This document shows positions 7,437-15,968 of a stretch of 54,419 nucleotides of DNA, one piece after another (the first letter of the stretch is position 1; the number at the start of each line of letters is the position of its first letter). The stretch comes from an uncultured Clostridia bacterium. GTDB taxonomy: Bacteria; Bacillota; Clostridia; Christensenellales; Borkfalkiaceae. The DNA is taken from the NCBI GenBank assembly GCA_944327465.1, contig CALVHH010000011.1, positions 1-54,419 of the forward strand, in the 5' to 3' direction. The translations under genes were made by a program, and so were the position numbers. Below the pieces are notes generated by a model. That model was not told where the DNA came from. It did no database searches and worked only from the letters and a program-made list of their open reading frames with translations.

Positions 7437-8786
7437 TCAATCGCCCGACAGCATGGCGCACACCGAGCGCAGCTCGTCGTCGCCGCGGGTGACGCTCCAC
7501 TCCGCCCCGACCACGTTGCAGCCCTGCGCAACGCCTATGCCCGTATCGTGTATGCACGTCGTCTTATCGGGCCAATAAATTTTTGCAACGGTCAGTTTTA
7601 AACCTTCGCCCGTAAGGTAATAAGTAAACGTAGACTGCATTATGCCCTTGCCGTAGGTGCGCTCGTTGCGGTCCTGCATGCCGACGAAGGAGAGATACTC
7701 TTCGGATAGGTGCGAAACGTATATGTCGGAATAGTCGGCGACGCCGTTGGATATGAGCACGCCGATGAGCGCTTCGGACGCGCTGGCGGTGCCGTTGTTG
7801 GCAAGGATATACAGCTGCGTGCCCGCAGGGAAGAAGCAGCTTTCATCCGAAGTGAAGGCGTCCACCGCATAGTCTGCCGTGCTGCCGTCCTTGAACACCG
7901 CGTACATCGCGTCGGGATAAGCCGAGGCGAGGTCGGCGGTGAACAGATGGGCGAGCGACTGCATCACGTCGACGTAGCCGCCGCCGTTGTTGCGCAGGTC
8001 GAGTATGAGCGAGGTACAGCCCATGGCGTTGAACTGTTTTAAGAGCGCAGCCATTTCGTACGCCGCGTCGCCGTAGAACTGCGCAAGCGAGATATAGGCG
8101 CAGCCTTCGGGCAGGAAGAAATAGTTGTCGCTATCAAATGCTCTGACGCTCATCTCCCTGCCCGAGGCATCGTAGGATATGTTCCACTCGCTCTCAGCCG
8201 TCGCCATGCGGCAGTAGCTCATCTTGTAGGCGCTCTTTGCCATGGTGTATTCGCCGCTGTCGGTGAGCAGGGTGAACTGTTCGCCGTCGCCGTGTGCGGA
8301 AAAGAAGGTGGAAAAGTCGGCAGAATCTTCAAAATCCATGCGCGTGCCGTCGGCTGCAATGCCGCCCGTGACAAACGTGCCGGGGCGCATGCCCGAAGCT
8401 TCGGCGGGGGAACCGCCGTTTATATCGGTGACGTACAGACCGCTGCCTATGGACGCGCCGAGCGATTGGGGCACGACCTGGTAGCTTATGCCTACGCCGC
8501 TGCGGCTGCCGGCATTGGAGCTGTTGGTGGCGGCGTTCTCTTCGGCGGTGTAGTATGTCGAGTATATATCGAGCACGTTGCCCGAAAGATTTTCCAGCCC
8601 GGCGCTGCGGATGGCTTCTTCGGAGACGTCCTCGTAGTAGTACGCCTTTATGAGGTCGACAGCCCAGTCGAGCGTGCTTGCATACATGCCGCAGCCCGCC
8701 CTGCAGGCGCACATAAGCGCAGCGCACAGCGCAAGGCAGCCCGCCGTTACAAGTAAAATAAATTTTTTGAGCGAAAATTTGTTCAT
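7437..8786 (-). CDS. S41 family (C-terminal processing type) peptidase, secreted or membrane-anchored
   Basis: A 449-aa protein with a hydrophobic N-terminal signal/anchor (residues 8-30). A PDZ-like segment (GLYVTDINGGSPAEASGM) precedes the S41 catalytic domain. Strand LDLRNNGGGYVDV is followed by NNGTASASEAL, which carries the nucleophile serine of the S-x-S-E-x(5) type. Such enzymes cleave exported substrates at the cell surface. The gene starts 23 nt after the PucR-like gene on the same strand, with only a weak RBS, so the two probably form one transcript from the promoter at 9188-9216. Confidence 0.85.
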   Translation of the reverse strand: MNKFSLKKFILLVTAGCLALCAALMCACRAGCGMYASTLDWAVDLIKAYYYEDVSEEAIRSAGLENLSGNVLDIYSTYYTAEENAATNSSNAGSRSGVGISYQVVPQSLGASIGSGLYVTDINGGSPAEASGMRPGTFVTGGIAADGTRMDFEDSADFSTFFSAHGDGEQFTLLTDSGEYTMAKSAYKMSYCRMATAESEWNISYDASGREMSVRAFDSDNYFFLPEGCAYISLAQFYGDAAYEMAALLKQFNAMGCTSLILDLRNNGGGYVDVMQSLAHLFTADLASAYPDAMYAVFKDGSTADYAVDAFTSDESCFFPAGTQLYILANNGTASASEALIGVLISNGVADYSDIYVSHLSEEYLSFVGMQDRNERTYGKGIMQSTFTYYLTGEGLKLTVAKIYWPDKTTCIHDTGIGVAQGCNVVGAEWSVTRGDDELRSVCAMLSGD

Positions 8787-8809
8787 TGTTCAAACCCCGG
8801 AAGAGCGCG

Positions 8810-9136
8810 TCATTTGGCGCGATAGAATGCAAACAGCGTAAGAAGTTCGACGGCGTCGCCGAACGAACACGGGTCGAGCCCCGTGAGCGAGCGCACCTTG
8901 TTCAGCCTGTAGTTGAGCGTGTTGCGGTGCATGAACAGCGCCCGCGCCGTGCCCGATACGTTGAGGTCGTTTTCGAACAGGGCAAAGAGCGTTGACATGA
9001 GCTCCCTGTCTTCGAATATCTTGACGAAATTTTTGAGGTCGTAACCTTCGAGCAGTTTTTCGCGGTCGGACTTTTCAAGCGACGCAGCCAGCCTGCCGAG
9101 GGAAAGTTTTTTGTTTTTGCGCGTTAAAAAGGACAT
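8810..9136 (-). CDS. Stand-alone PucR-type helix-turn-helix protein (108 aa)
   Basis: The C-terminal two thirds match the HTH of PucR/CdaR regulators: LNVSGTARALFMHRNTLNYR and the following NKVRSLTGLDP. In the usual regulators this domain sits at the end of a 400-600-aa sensor protein. Here almost nothing but the HTH is present. RBS ggggag precedes the ATG, and a TTGAAA-17-TATAAT promoter lies upstream. It may regulate the downstream peptidase gene, inferred from position only. Confidence 0.75.
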   Translation of the reverse strand: MSFLTRKNKKLSLGRLAASLEKSDREKLLEGYDLKNFVKIFEDRELMSTLFALFENDLNVSGTARALFMHRNTLNYRLNKVRSLTGLDPCSFGDAVELLTLFAFYRAK

Positions 9137-9187
9137 TGAAACTCCCCGCGCCGCGGACGCAGTGCCTCCGCGGCGGCTATTGCAGGT

Positions 9188-9216
9188 ATTATACTATATC
9201 CCGCAGAAAATTTCAA
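9188..9216 (-). promoter_or_regulatory. Sigma-A promoter of the PucR-like/S41 operon
   Basis: TTGAAA, 17 nt, TATAAT on the minus strand, about 50 nt before the start codon. A GC-rich hairpin lies in the leader at about 9150-9176. Confidence 0.75.
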
Positions 9217-9318
9217 CGGCTTTGCAAGGGACATTAAAATTTTATAGACACGGAGAGCTTAAATTGCTCATTTATTACAAAAATAGTGTGGCACAGAAAC
9301 AAAATTTTTATATTGACC

Positions 9319-9347
9319 TTGACATATAATGAATTTTGTATTAAAAT
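9319..9347 (+). promoter_or_regulatory. Sigma-A promoter of the membrane protein gene at 9467
   Basis: TTGACA, 17 nt, TAAAAT. The leader is about 115 nt long. The AT-rich gap 9137-9466 holds this promoter and the divergent one at 9188-9216; no other gene is seen in it. Confidence 0.75.
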
Positions 9348-9466
9348 GAATAAAGTAGAAAGTGTTTCTATTTTGACTTGATTTGATAATTTTGCGCACA
9401 CGCGCACAGGCCGCCGCCAGAACAGCGGCAACCCGTGCGGCCTTAAAAAAATTACGGAGAATTATT

Positions 9467-11056
9467 ATGACGACTGCAAACCAAAAGAAACCGATAAAAT
9501 CCGCCGTCGTTGCGACGTACGCCGCGGCGACGATATTGCTGATAGCCGGCTGGTTCATACCCGCGTTCGGCTACGGGCAGGATATCGCCGTGGGCGACAT
9601 GATGCTGATTTGGTATATCCCCGCCATAATCAACGCCATGTTTGCAAGGACGGTAATACCCGAATCCGCTCTCGGCGGCAGGGAACTGCCCGCCTTTATA
9701 ACCGAGCCAGAAGGGTTCAACGCCCCCGCGCTGCTGCTGATAGTATACCTTATAATGACCGTGCTGGCGATAATATTCCTCATCCCCGTGCTTGCGGGCA
9801 AAAAGACAAAGCGCACGAGCATTGTAAACGCCTATATTATCGAAGGCATAACGCTGGCGGTATTTGCGCTGCTGTATCTATTTTCGGCATGGAATGCCGG
9901 ACTGTACACCACGGTGACCGGATACCTGAACATAACCGTTATAGGCGCAGCCGTGCTCGTTCTGCTCTGCGCGCAGTGCATAATCGAAAAGGGCTCGTAC
10001 GGCGTTGTAAAGACGTTTTTGTTCCTCTTTTCCTACCTTGCGTTCATGTTTGCAATGTTTGCGGTGGATGAGTGGTTCGACATAATACTTTCGGCGATGG
10101 GCGCCGAATACGCAGTGAGCAACATGCTGCACACGCTGAGCGTACAGGGCGGACTGTTCAACGCCATGGGCGGTCTGGAAGCGCTTAAAGCGTTTGCCGA
10201 CGGCACCGCCGTGGTCAGCGGCGAATACACCACCGAATTGAACATAATAAACGTGTGCGTAATAGTGCTGTTCGTCACCCTTGCGCTCAATACCGCGATA
10301 GACTTTATAGGTCTTATGACGGGCAGCAAGTGCGATAAGGACGGCTATCCCCTGCCCCACGCTTCGGGCAAGATAATAGGCATCGTAAGGTATTCCATCC
10401 CCCTTGTAACAGCGATAATAATGCTGGTATGCCTGGTCATAGACCCCGCAAAGGTGGGCATATGCATATACTTTGCAATATTCTTCATCTCGCTCGGACT
10501 CGAGCTGGATATAATAAGGCTGGCGCTGGTGCCTTCGCAGAAGCGCAGGGCGGAAGAGATGCGCGAAGCCGCAAGGCGCGCCGCGGAAGCCGAGGACGAC
10601 GTGCAGCTGAATATGCTTGACGAAGACCCCGAACAGTTCTATGCGCCCGCAGGCGACGCGCCCGAAAACATGCCGATAGCCGAAAACCTGCCCGACATGG
10701 TAATACCGCAGCCCGAGCCCATACAGACGGGCGAACAGCTGGAGATAAGCGACATCCCCGACGAGGAGGGCGAAGAACCCGAAGCTCAGCCATATGTGTA
10801 CACGCCCAGACCGCTCATTTACAACGGTCCCACCGACAAGTTCATAGATACCCTCGCCACCGAGGAGAAGATAGAGTTCTGCAAGGCGTTCATAGACAAG
10901 ACCAAGGGCGATTTGCCCACCGACATGCCCGAATACGAGCTGGGCGGCAACAACGAGCAGTTCTTCCTTGCCATATTCCTCAACCTGGGCAAGTTCCGCC
11001 AGCTGCTCTCGGCAAAGCTGCTGAGAAAGATATACAGATACCTCAACGACAAATAA
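9467..11056 (+). CDS. Polytopic membrane protein with long acidic cytoplasmic tail, unknown function
   Basis: A 529-aa protein that I do not recognise. About eight hydrophobic helices occupy residues 10-345. Next comes a charged, helix-prone linker (QKRRAEEMREAARRAAEAED), a proline/acid-rich disordered stretch (residues about 370-435) and a compact C-terminal segment of about 90 aa beginning YTPRPLIYNG. The start at 9467 is chosen for its ggag RBS and hydrophobic N terminus; an upstream in-frame ATG would add an arginine-rich extension. It is single, with its own strong promoter and a hairpin terminator after it. Confidence 0.75.
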   Translation: MTTANQKKPIKSAVVATYAAATILLIAGWFIPAFGYGQDIAVGDMMLIWYIPAIINAMFARTVIPESALGGRELPAFITEPEGFNAPALLLIVYLIMTVLAIIFLIPVLAGKKTKRTSIVNAYIIEGITLAVFALLYLFSAWNAGLYTTVTGYLNITVIGAAVLVLLCAQCIIEKGSYGVVKTFLFLFSYLAFMFAMFAVDEWFDIILSAMGAEYAVSNMLHTLSVQGGLFNAMGGLEALKAFADGTAVVSGEYTTELNIINVCVIVLFVTLALNTAIDFIGLMTGSKCDKDGYPLPHASGKIIGIVRYSIPLVTAIIMLVCLVIDPAKVGICIYFAIFFISLGLELDIIRLALVPSQKRRAEEMREAARRAAEAEDDVQLNMLDEDPEQFYAPAGDAPENMPIAENLPDMVIPQPEPIQTGEQLEISDIPDEEGEEPEAQPYVYTPRPLIYNGPTDKFIDTLATEEKIEFCKAFIDKTKGDLPTDMPEYELGGNNEQFFLAIFLNLGKFRQLLSAKLLRKIYRYLNDK

Positions 11057-11097
11057 TGCGCGAAAGGGCATTTAAAATTTGAGCGGCAACAAATTCG

Positions 11098-11131
11098 GGC
11101 GCCGCGGCGGATGCACATCCGCCGCGGCGCC
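11098..11131 (+). terminator. GC-rich hairpin after the membrane protein gene
   Basis: A perfect 15-bp GC stem (ggcgccgcggcggat and complement) with a 4-nt loop, followed by aataacttt. It is the likely terminator of the plus-strand gene. Confidence 0.6.
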
Positions 11132-11154
11132 AATAACTTTGCCACCGTTATACA

Positions 11155-11182
11155 AAGGGCGGCGCGTGTAAGCGCCGCCCTT
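11155..11182 (-). terminator. Terminator hairpin of the sigma/anti-sigma operon
   Basis: An 11-bp stem (aagggcggcgc and complement) lies 27 nt beyond the last gene of the minus-strand operon and is flanked by T-rich sequence on both strands. It may act bidirectionally. Confidence 0.6.
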
Positions 11183-11208
11183 AAAATTTTATGCCGCAGG
11201 AGACGGCG

Positions 11209-11580
11209 TCATTTTTTGCCGCCCAGCTTTATTTTTGCCGTCACTCCGCCCGAGGTGAAGGATATGTCGCCGCCGCACACTACATTGACGATATACAGCC
11301 CCCTGCCGCTTTCGGCACGGGTATCGGGCAGGTCGGGGCGCAGCTTGTAGCAGCTTCCCCCCTGCGACGACACGGTTATCACTATGTCGCCCCCCTCCAC
11401 GCCTCCCGAAAAGTCGGCGGCTTCGCCGCAGTGGCGGATGACGTTTGCCACGAGCTCGCACCCGACGAGCCTGCCGTAGAACGCATCGTCTTCGGTTATG
11501 CCGCAGGATAGAAGATATTTGACAAAATCCTGCAGCGAGGCGTGCATATCCTTTAAGTTGTCAACTTTAAAGGTCATCAT
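11209..11580 (-). CDS. HATPase-type anti-sigma factor/serine kinase (RsbW/SpoIIAB-like)
   Basis: A 123-aa GHKL protein. The N box ELVANVIRH retains glutamate and asparagine, and the G2 box GRGLYIVN is intact, so ATP binding is likely. Such proteins hold a sigma factor inactive and phosphorylate an STAS antagonist. It is the fourth gene of the operon and overlaps the sigma gene stop (ATGA). This order, with the functional HATPase after rather than before the sigma gene, differs from spoIIAA-spoIIAB-sigF. Confidence 0.82.
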   Translation of the reverse strand: MMTFKVDNLKDMHASLQDFVKYLLSCGITEDDAFYGRLVGCELVANVIRHCGEAADFSGGVEGGDIVITVSSQGGSCYKLRPDLPDTRAESGRGLYIVNVVCGGDISFTSGGVTAKIKLGGKK

Positions 11581-12302
11581 TTTGTGAGCGCTTCCTTTAA
11601 CTTTGCTATTATTTTGCGTTCCGCCCGCGAGACGAACATCTGGCTGACGCCGAGTATTTTGCCCGTCTCTGCCTGCGACTTGCCCTGAACAAAGCGCAGC
11701 GCCACGACCTTCTGTTCGGTGGGGTCGAGCTTTTTTATTTCGGTGCGCAGCGCGTCGGCATCTTCGAACCTTTCAAACGACGAGCTGTCGTCGGAGATGA
11801 CTTCGTACAGCGGCACGTCGCCTTCGCCGCCCTTTACGGGCGCATCGAGCGAAACGGGCGCCTTGCTCTCCATCGCCTCGATTATCGACTCCTCATCCTC
11901 GCCCAAAAGCTCCGAAAGCTGCTTTACCGTGGGCTTGGAGCCGTGCTGCTTGTAGTAGTCGTTGACAGCCGCCTTTACGCGGGCGGAGAGCGCATACAGC
12001 TTTCTGGGCAGGCGCACGGAGCGCGAATAATCGCGGAAATAGTTGCGGATTATACCCGTTATCGTTGGAGTTATGTAAGTGGTGAACTTGTTGCCGAGGT
12101 CGGGGTCGAATTTTTCGACGCCCGAAATGAGCGCTTCGGACGCGACCTGCAAAAGGTCGTCGTACTCCACGCCCCTGCCCGCAAATTTTTTTGCGAGTAT
12201 TTCGGCAACATACATATAATTTTCTACGAGCTCGTTGCGTATCTTTATGTCGCCCGTACGGCGGTACTGGCGGAAGAGCTCGGTCGCCCTCTCGTTCGTC
12301 AT
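11577..12302 (-). CDS. RNA polymerase sigma factor of the SigB/SigF/SigG group
   Basis: A 241-aa sigma-70 group 3 factor. Region 2 reads EYDDLLQVASEALISGVEKF followed by TTYITPTITGIIRNYFRD. Region 3 follows as SVRLPRKLYALSARV, and region 4 ends with an HTH (SQAETGKILGVSQMFVSRAE). The SVRLPR stretch resembles sigma-B more than sigma-A. Partners on both sides are STAS and HATPase proteins, so its activity should be set by partner switching. Start 12302 is used because it overlaps the upstream stop (ATGA). Whether it acts in general stress or sporulation is not clear from sequence. Confidence 0.9.
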   Translation of the reverse strand: MTNERATELFRQYRRTGDIKIRNELVENYMYVAEILAKKFAGRGVEYDDLLQVASEALISGVEKFDPDLGNKFTTYITPTITGIIRNYFRDYSRSVRLPRKLYALSARVKAAVNDYYKQHGSKPTVKQLSELLGEDEESIIEAMESKAPVSLDAPVKGGEGDVPLYEVISDDSSSFERFEDADALRTEIKKLDPTEQKVVALRFVQGKSQAETGKILGVSQMFVSRAERKIIAKLKEALTK

Positions 12303-12649
12303 ACTTTCAGCGTTATTCTGCCTATGGCTTCGCCGCACTTTTCTATCTCGCACGAGGAGACGAGCGCAGATATGAGCGCGAGCGAAAATTCGTTCTCCCC
12401 GCCGGAGAGCGTGCCCGCGTCCTCGCCGCGTATCTCGGCGCTCAGCCCGTCGCCTGCGGAGAGCGTTATAACCGCGCTGCCGTAGCCGCAGCCCTTTAAG
12501 ATGAGGCAGCTTTCGGTGACGCTCACTTTAAAATCTTCGGAGGCGTCGATGTCGAGGTCTGCCGCCGCACACACGCCGCCCACGGCAAGGCGGAGCGCGG
12601 TGAAATATTCGCTGTCCGAAAGACAGAAACTAAGTTTGAACTCTTTCAT
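12299..12649 (-). CDS. Degenerate HATPase-like (RsbW-type) protein
   Basis: A 116-aa protein whose size, position between the STAS and sigma genes and SVTESC motif suggest an RsbW/SpoIIAB-like fold. The N-box asparagine is replaced (ESCLILKG), and no clear G1 or G2 glycine motif is visible. ATP binding is therefore doubtful. It overlaps neighbours on both sides (TAATG with STAS, ATGA with sigma), so it is made with them. It may bind the sigma factor or the STAS protein without being a kinase. Confidence 0.6.
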   Translation of the reverse strand: MKEFKLSFCLSDSEYFTALRLAVGGVCAAADLDIDASEDFKVSVTESCLILKGCGYGSAVITLSAGDGLSAEIRGEDAGTLSGGENEFSLALISALVSSCEIEKCGEAIGRITLKV

Positions 12650-12966
12650 TATTCCAGCTCCATCAGTTTATCGAGCGCGCAGATTTCGAAAAGTTTTCTT
12701 ATGCGCGGGATAAGGTTGCTTATTATAAGCCTGTGGCCTGCGGCGGTTATGCGCTTGTGCAGTTTTACCATGACGCCGAGCGTAGTGCTGTCGATAAATT
12801 CCAAAGCGGCGCAGTCGAGGACGATATCGCGCCCGCTGCGGCCGAACACGCCTTCGACTTCGCTGTAAAACGCATCGCTTATGGCGGCGTCGATAGTTCC
12901 GCTGAGCGCCACGGTGACCGCGCCCGGCGTGGTATCAGTTACTTTTACCTGTTCGGTATTCAACAT
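12649..12966 (-). CDS. STAS-domain anti-sigma factor antagonist (RsbV/SpoIIAA-like)
   Basis: A 105-aa STAS protein with the phosphorylatable-serine motif FIDSTTLGVMVKLHKR (D-S-T-x-L-G). Unphosphorylated, such proteins capture the HATPase and free sigma. It is the first gene of the four-gene operon, with RBS gggagc before the ATG and promoter 13074-13102 upstream. Confidence 0.88.
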   Translation of the reverse strand: MLNTEQVKVTDTTPGAVTVALSGTIDAAISDAFYSEVEGVFGRSGRDIVLDCAALEFIDSTTLGVMVKLHKRITAAGHRLIISNLIPRIRKLFEICALDKLMELE

Positions 12967-13073
12967 ATTTTGCTCCCTTTGTGTCGTTTTTTTGCTGCTT
13001 TTGATGTGCGCGGCGCGCCGCGGAAAGCCTGTTTACATATTAAATATAAACGCGCACGGCACACCTTTAAACT

Positions 13074-13102
13074 ATTTTAGCACACATTGCACACTTTTTC
13101 AA
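13074..13102 (-). promoter_or_regulatory. Sigma-A promoter of the STAS/sigma operon
   Basis: TTGAAA, 17 nt, TAAAAT on the minus strand. The leader is about 100 nt and contains a GC-rich inverted segment near 13005-13022. Confidence 0.7.
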
Positions 13103-13194
13103 CTGCGCGGGCAAAATTAATTTTTATTCACGGCGATGTATTTTATGCGCGTTTTTGACCCTTTTGTGGCATGTTTTATTCACAAATAATCCAT

Positions 13195-13223
13195 TTGACA
13201 AAACTTTCAAAAAATGGTATACT
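13195..13223 (+). promoter_or_regulatory. Strong sigma-A promoter of citrate synthase
   Basis: TTGACA, 17 nt, TATACT, ending 41 nt before the TTG start codon. Confidence 0.8.
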
Positions 13224-13264
13224 TATATTGTATTCAGAAAAATTTTTTATGGAAGTGATTTGAT

Positions 13265-14638
13265 TTGGATTTTAATTCTGCCAACCTCATAGTAAAGTAT
13301 TCGCACAAAATTTCAGAACTTGCCAAGATAGAGCAGGCCGACAGGATATCGCCCGAGCTGTACGAACGTTTTGACGTAAAGCGCGGACTGAGGGACAAGA
13401 ACGGCCGCGGCGTGCTGTGCGGGCTGACGGAAATTTCGGAAGTTACGAGCTGGCACACCGTAGACGGGGTAAAGACGCCCATACCCGGCATACTGTGCTA
13501 CCGCGGCTACAACATAAAGGACCTTGTGGCAAACTGCGTGCGCGAGAACAGGTTCGGATTCGAAGAGACGGTGTACCTGCTGCTGTTCGGCTCGCTGCCC
13601 AATACCAAGGAGCTTAAAAGCTTTTCGGAGATGCTGGCGGAATTTATGGTGCTGCCCAGGAATTTCGTGCGCGACGTAATAATGAAGAACCCTTCGAGCG
13701 ACATAATGAACATGCTCGCAAGGTGCGTTTTAAACCTGTACAGCTACGACCCCGACCCCGACAACATAATGATATCCAATGTGTTAAGGCAGAGTCTGCA
13801 GCTCATTGCGCAGTTCCCCATGCTGGCGGCGTACTCGTTCAGGGCGTACAAATACTACGACGTGAGCGACGCTTCGCTGATAATACACAAACCGCTCGCA
13901 GAATATTCGATGGCGCAGAACCTTTTGCACATTTTAAGAAAGGACAACTCGTTCACCGACCTCGAAGCAAAAGTTCTGGATATATGCCTTACGCTGCATG
14001 CCGACCACGGCGGCGGCAACAACTCGACATTCACCACGCACGTCGTCACCTCCTCCGGCACCGACACCTACTCCTCCACCGTCGCTTCGCTGGGCTCTTT
14101 GAAGGGTCCCAAGCACGGCGGCGCAAATATAAAAGTAAAGCAGATGTTCGACAACATAAAGGAGAACCTGCGCGACTGCAGAGAGGAGACCGTGCGCGAC
14201 TACGTGAACAAGATACTTTCCAAAAAGGCGTTCGACCGCAGCGGACTTGTATACGGCATGGGACACGCCGTTTACACGATATCCGACCCCAGAGCCGAAG
14301 TTTTAAAGCTGTATGCCGGCAAACTCGCCGCCGAAAAGGGCAGGGAGGACGAATTCGAGCTGTACAACACGGTGGCAAAAGTTGCTTCCGAGCTCATTCA
14401 GGAGCAGCGCAACACCGATAAGCCCGTCAACCCCAACGTAGACTTCTATTCGGGATTTGTGTATTCGATGCTCAACATACCCGACGCGCTGTACACGCCG
14501 CTGTTCGCCGCAGCCAGAATAGCAGGCTGGTCGGCGCACCGCATAGAAGAACTTGTAAACGGCAACAAGATAATCCGCCCCGCCTACCACTGCGTGCAGG
14601 AGCGCAGAGACTACGTGCCGCTGCAGGACAGAAAATAA
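13265..14638 (+). CDS. Citrate/2-methylcitrate synthase
   Basis: The enzyme condenses acetyl-CoA (or propionyl-CoA) with oxaloacetate. The 457-aa protein has the catalytic set: first histidine in LHADHGGGNNSTF, second in YGMGHAVYT, and aspartate in NVDFYSG. Its length and N-terminal extension are of the long bacterial type common in Clostridia. The start is TTG at 13265, set by the aligned ggaagtga RBS; the only nearby ATG (13250) runs into a stop. It is monocistronic, with a perfect terminator after it. Specificity for acetyl- versus propionyl-CoA cannot be told. Confidence 0.92.
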   Translation: MDFNSANLIVKYSHKISELAKIEQADRISPELYERFDVKRGLRDKNGRGVLCGLTEISEVTSWHTVDGVKTPIPGILCYRGYNIKDLVANCVRENRFGFEETVYLLLFGSLPNTKELKSFSEMLAEFMVLPRNFVRDVIMKNPSSDIMNMLARCVLNLYSYDPDPDNIMISNVLRQSLQLIAQFPMLAAYSFRAYKYYDVSDASLIIHKPLAEYSMAQNLLHILRKDNSFTDLEAKVLDICLTLHADHGGGNNSTFTTHVVTSSGTDTYSSTVASLGSLKGPKHGGANIKVKQMFDNIKENLRDCREETVRDYVNKILSKKAFDRSGLVYGMGHAVYTISDPRAEVLKLYAGKLAAEKGREDEFELYNTVAKVASELIQEQRNTDKPVNPNVDFYSGFVYSMLNIPDALYTPLFAAARIAGWSAHRIEELVNGNKIIRPAYHCVQERRDYVPLQDRK

Positions 14639-14667
14639 GTTTAAAGCGATCCACGCAAATATGTTTA

Positions 14668-14692
14668 AAGCGACCCCGCAACGGGGTCGCTT
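14668..14692 (+). terminator. Terminator of citrate synthase
   Basis: An 11-bp stem aagcgaccccg/cggggtcgctt with loop caa, followed by atttg. Confidence 0.8.
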
Positions 14693-14971
14693 ATTTGATG
14701 AATTGAAAACGCCCGCGGTCGAATTATCAGAAATACCGCTTTCAGATAATCCTGCCTTATATCTTAATGGCAAATCCCCCCTCGGCTTGCTGTCGCAATC
14801 CGTCCTTCTCAAACGGCGTAAGGACAGCGCCGTTTTCGGTCACCGCTCGCGCTCTCCTTTGCGCTCGCTCACCTCGCACGGCTAAACAGCGGATAACCGC
14901 TGTTTAGAGAGCTCCGTGCTCGTCCTTTGCTAAAGGGGGGCTCGTAGAGGGTCGGTCGACTTCCACGCACT

Positions 14972-15025
14972 GTCATTTCGACTAAGCCGCGGCGGGCTCT
15001 GCCCGCCGCGGCGCATGGAGAAATC
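14972..15025 (+). repeat. Intergenic repeat copy 2 within a 380-bp non-coding mosaic
   Basis: The gap 14693-15071 carries no supported gene. It contains several inverted repeats: 14812-14837 with arms aaacggcg, and 14883-14908 with arms ctaaacagcgg. It also has the repeat gtcatttcga...gagaaatcc around a GC hairpin (ccgcggcgggc/gcccgccgcgg). The ends match the copy at 341-366 in inverse orientation. It is probably decayed mobile or dispersed repeat DNA. Confidence 0.45.
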
Positions 15026-15071
15026 CAACTATAAAACTCGGTCGACGCAATTTATTATTTAACGGTTATCC

Positions 15072-15887
15072 TTATACGTCCGGCTCCACCGCCGGCGGGA
15101 AATGCGGGGCGAGCGAGCTTGTGAAGGAGTACTGCCTGCCCCCGAGCGCGAACGACAGCCTGTACGAACAGAGCTGCTGCCTTTTAAGGGCATACTTTGC
15201 GTTCAGACTCTCGTCGCCGTACTTTTCATCGCCGAGCACGGGACAGCCGATGAACGCCATGTGCGCACGTATCTGATGCGTTCTGCCAGTGTGCAGCACT
15301 ACGCGCACTTCGGCGAGACCGCTTTGCCTGCGCAGCACCTTGTACTGCGTGCGCATGGGCAGGCTGCCCCTTGACGGGGTGCGGCTGACTGTGACCAAAC
15401 TGCGGCGGGCGTCCTTTTTTATATATGCGGTCATGTCGTCCTCGTCGCGGCGGAAGTTGTCACGGCAGATGCAAACATACTCTTTTTGCACCGCCCGCTC
15501 TTTGAACAGCTTTACAAGGCTTTCCGCACCCTCTTTGTCACGCGCAAACAGCAGCACGCCGCAGGTGTTTCTGTCCAGCCTGTGCACGGGTATGAGGGAG
15601 AGTTCGCACGCCAGGGCTTCGGTGGAGACGCCGCTGAACTTATCGACGGCGACGAGGCGTTCGTCCGCATATATCACGCGGTGAGAGGGCTTTGCCTCCA
15701 TTGAAGGCGTGGTATAATACGTCACCTCGTCCCCCTCTTTGAGGGGCACCGAAGCGCGCACTTTTGCGCCGTTGACTCGGATGTCGCCCGACCTTATCAG
15801 GGCGGAATAATAGAAGCTGCCCTGGGGATAGACGGAATCGGTGAAGTCCTTTAAATTTGCGGGGGTGGTTACTTTAAAACTCTTCAT
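15072..15887 (-). CDS. RluA/RluD family pseudouridine synthase with S4 domain
   Basis: It isomerises uridines in rRNA or tRNA. The 271-aa protein has an N-terminal S4 RNA-binding segment (IRSGDIRVNGAKV) and a catalytic HRLDRNTCG motif containing the essential aspartate. The HTGRTHQIRAHM motif follows. The gene stands between two hairpins downstream of ileS. The exact RNA target is not predictable. Confidence 0.88.
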   Translation of the reverse strand: MKSFKVTTPANLKDFTDSVYPQGSFYYSALIRSGDIRVNGAKVRASVPLKEGDEVTYYTTPSMEAKPSHRVIYADERLVAVDKFSGVSTEALACELSLIPVHRLDRNTCGVLLFARDKEGAESLVKLFKERAVQKEYVCICRDNFRRDEDDMTAYIKKDARRSLVTVSRTPSRGSLPMRTQYKVLRRQSGLAEVRVVLHTGRTHQIRAHMAFIGCPVLGDEKYGDESLNAKYALKRQQLCSYRLSFALGGRQYSFTSSLAPHFPPAVEPDV

Positions 15888-15915
15888 ATATGCAGTGCGA
15901 AATCTTTTTATACAG

Positions 15916-15949
15916 AGCCGCGCTCACAGCCGAAGCTGTGAGCGCGGCT
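15916..15949 (-). terminator. Terminator of ileS
   Basis: A perfect 15-bp GC stem (agccgcgctcacagc and complement) with tetraloop, 19 nt beyond the ileS stop on the minus strand. It is followed by ctgtataaaaag rather than a T-run, so termination may be partial. Confidence 0.55.
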
Positions 15950-15968
15950 TACGCGTCATATATTAAAA

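Noticed and set aside
9878-11071. 397-aa frame opposite the 9467 membrane protein
   Set aside because: Antisense shadow; the plus frame has promoter, RBS and clear membrane helices.
14661-14885. 74-aa plus-strand frame after citrate synthase
   Set aside because: Begins inside the terminator, no RBS, composition of repeat-derived DNA.
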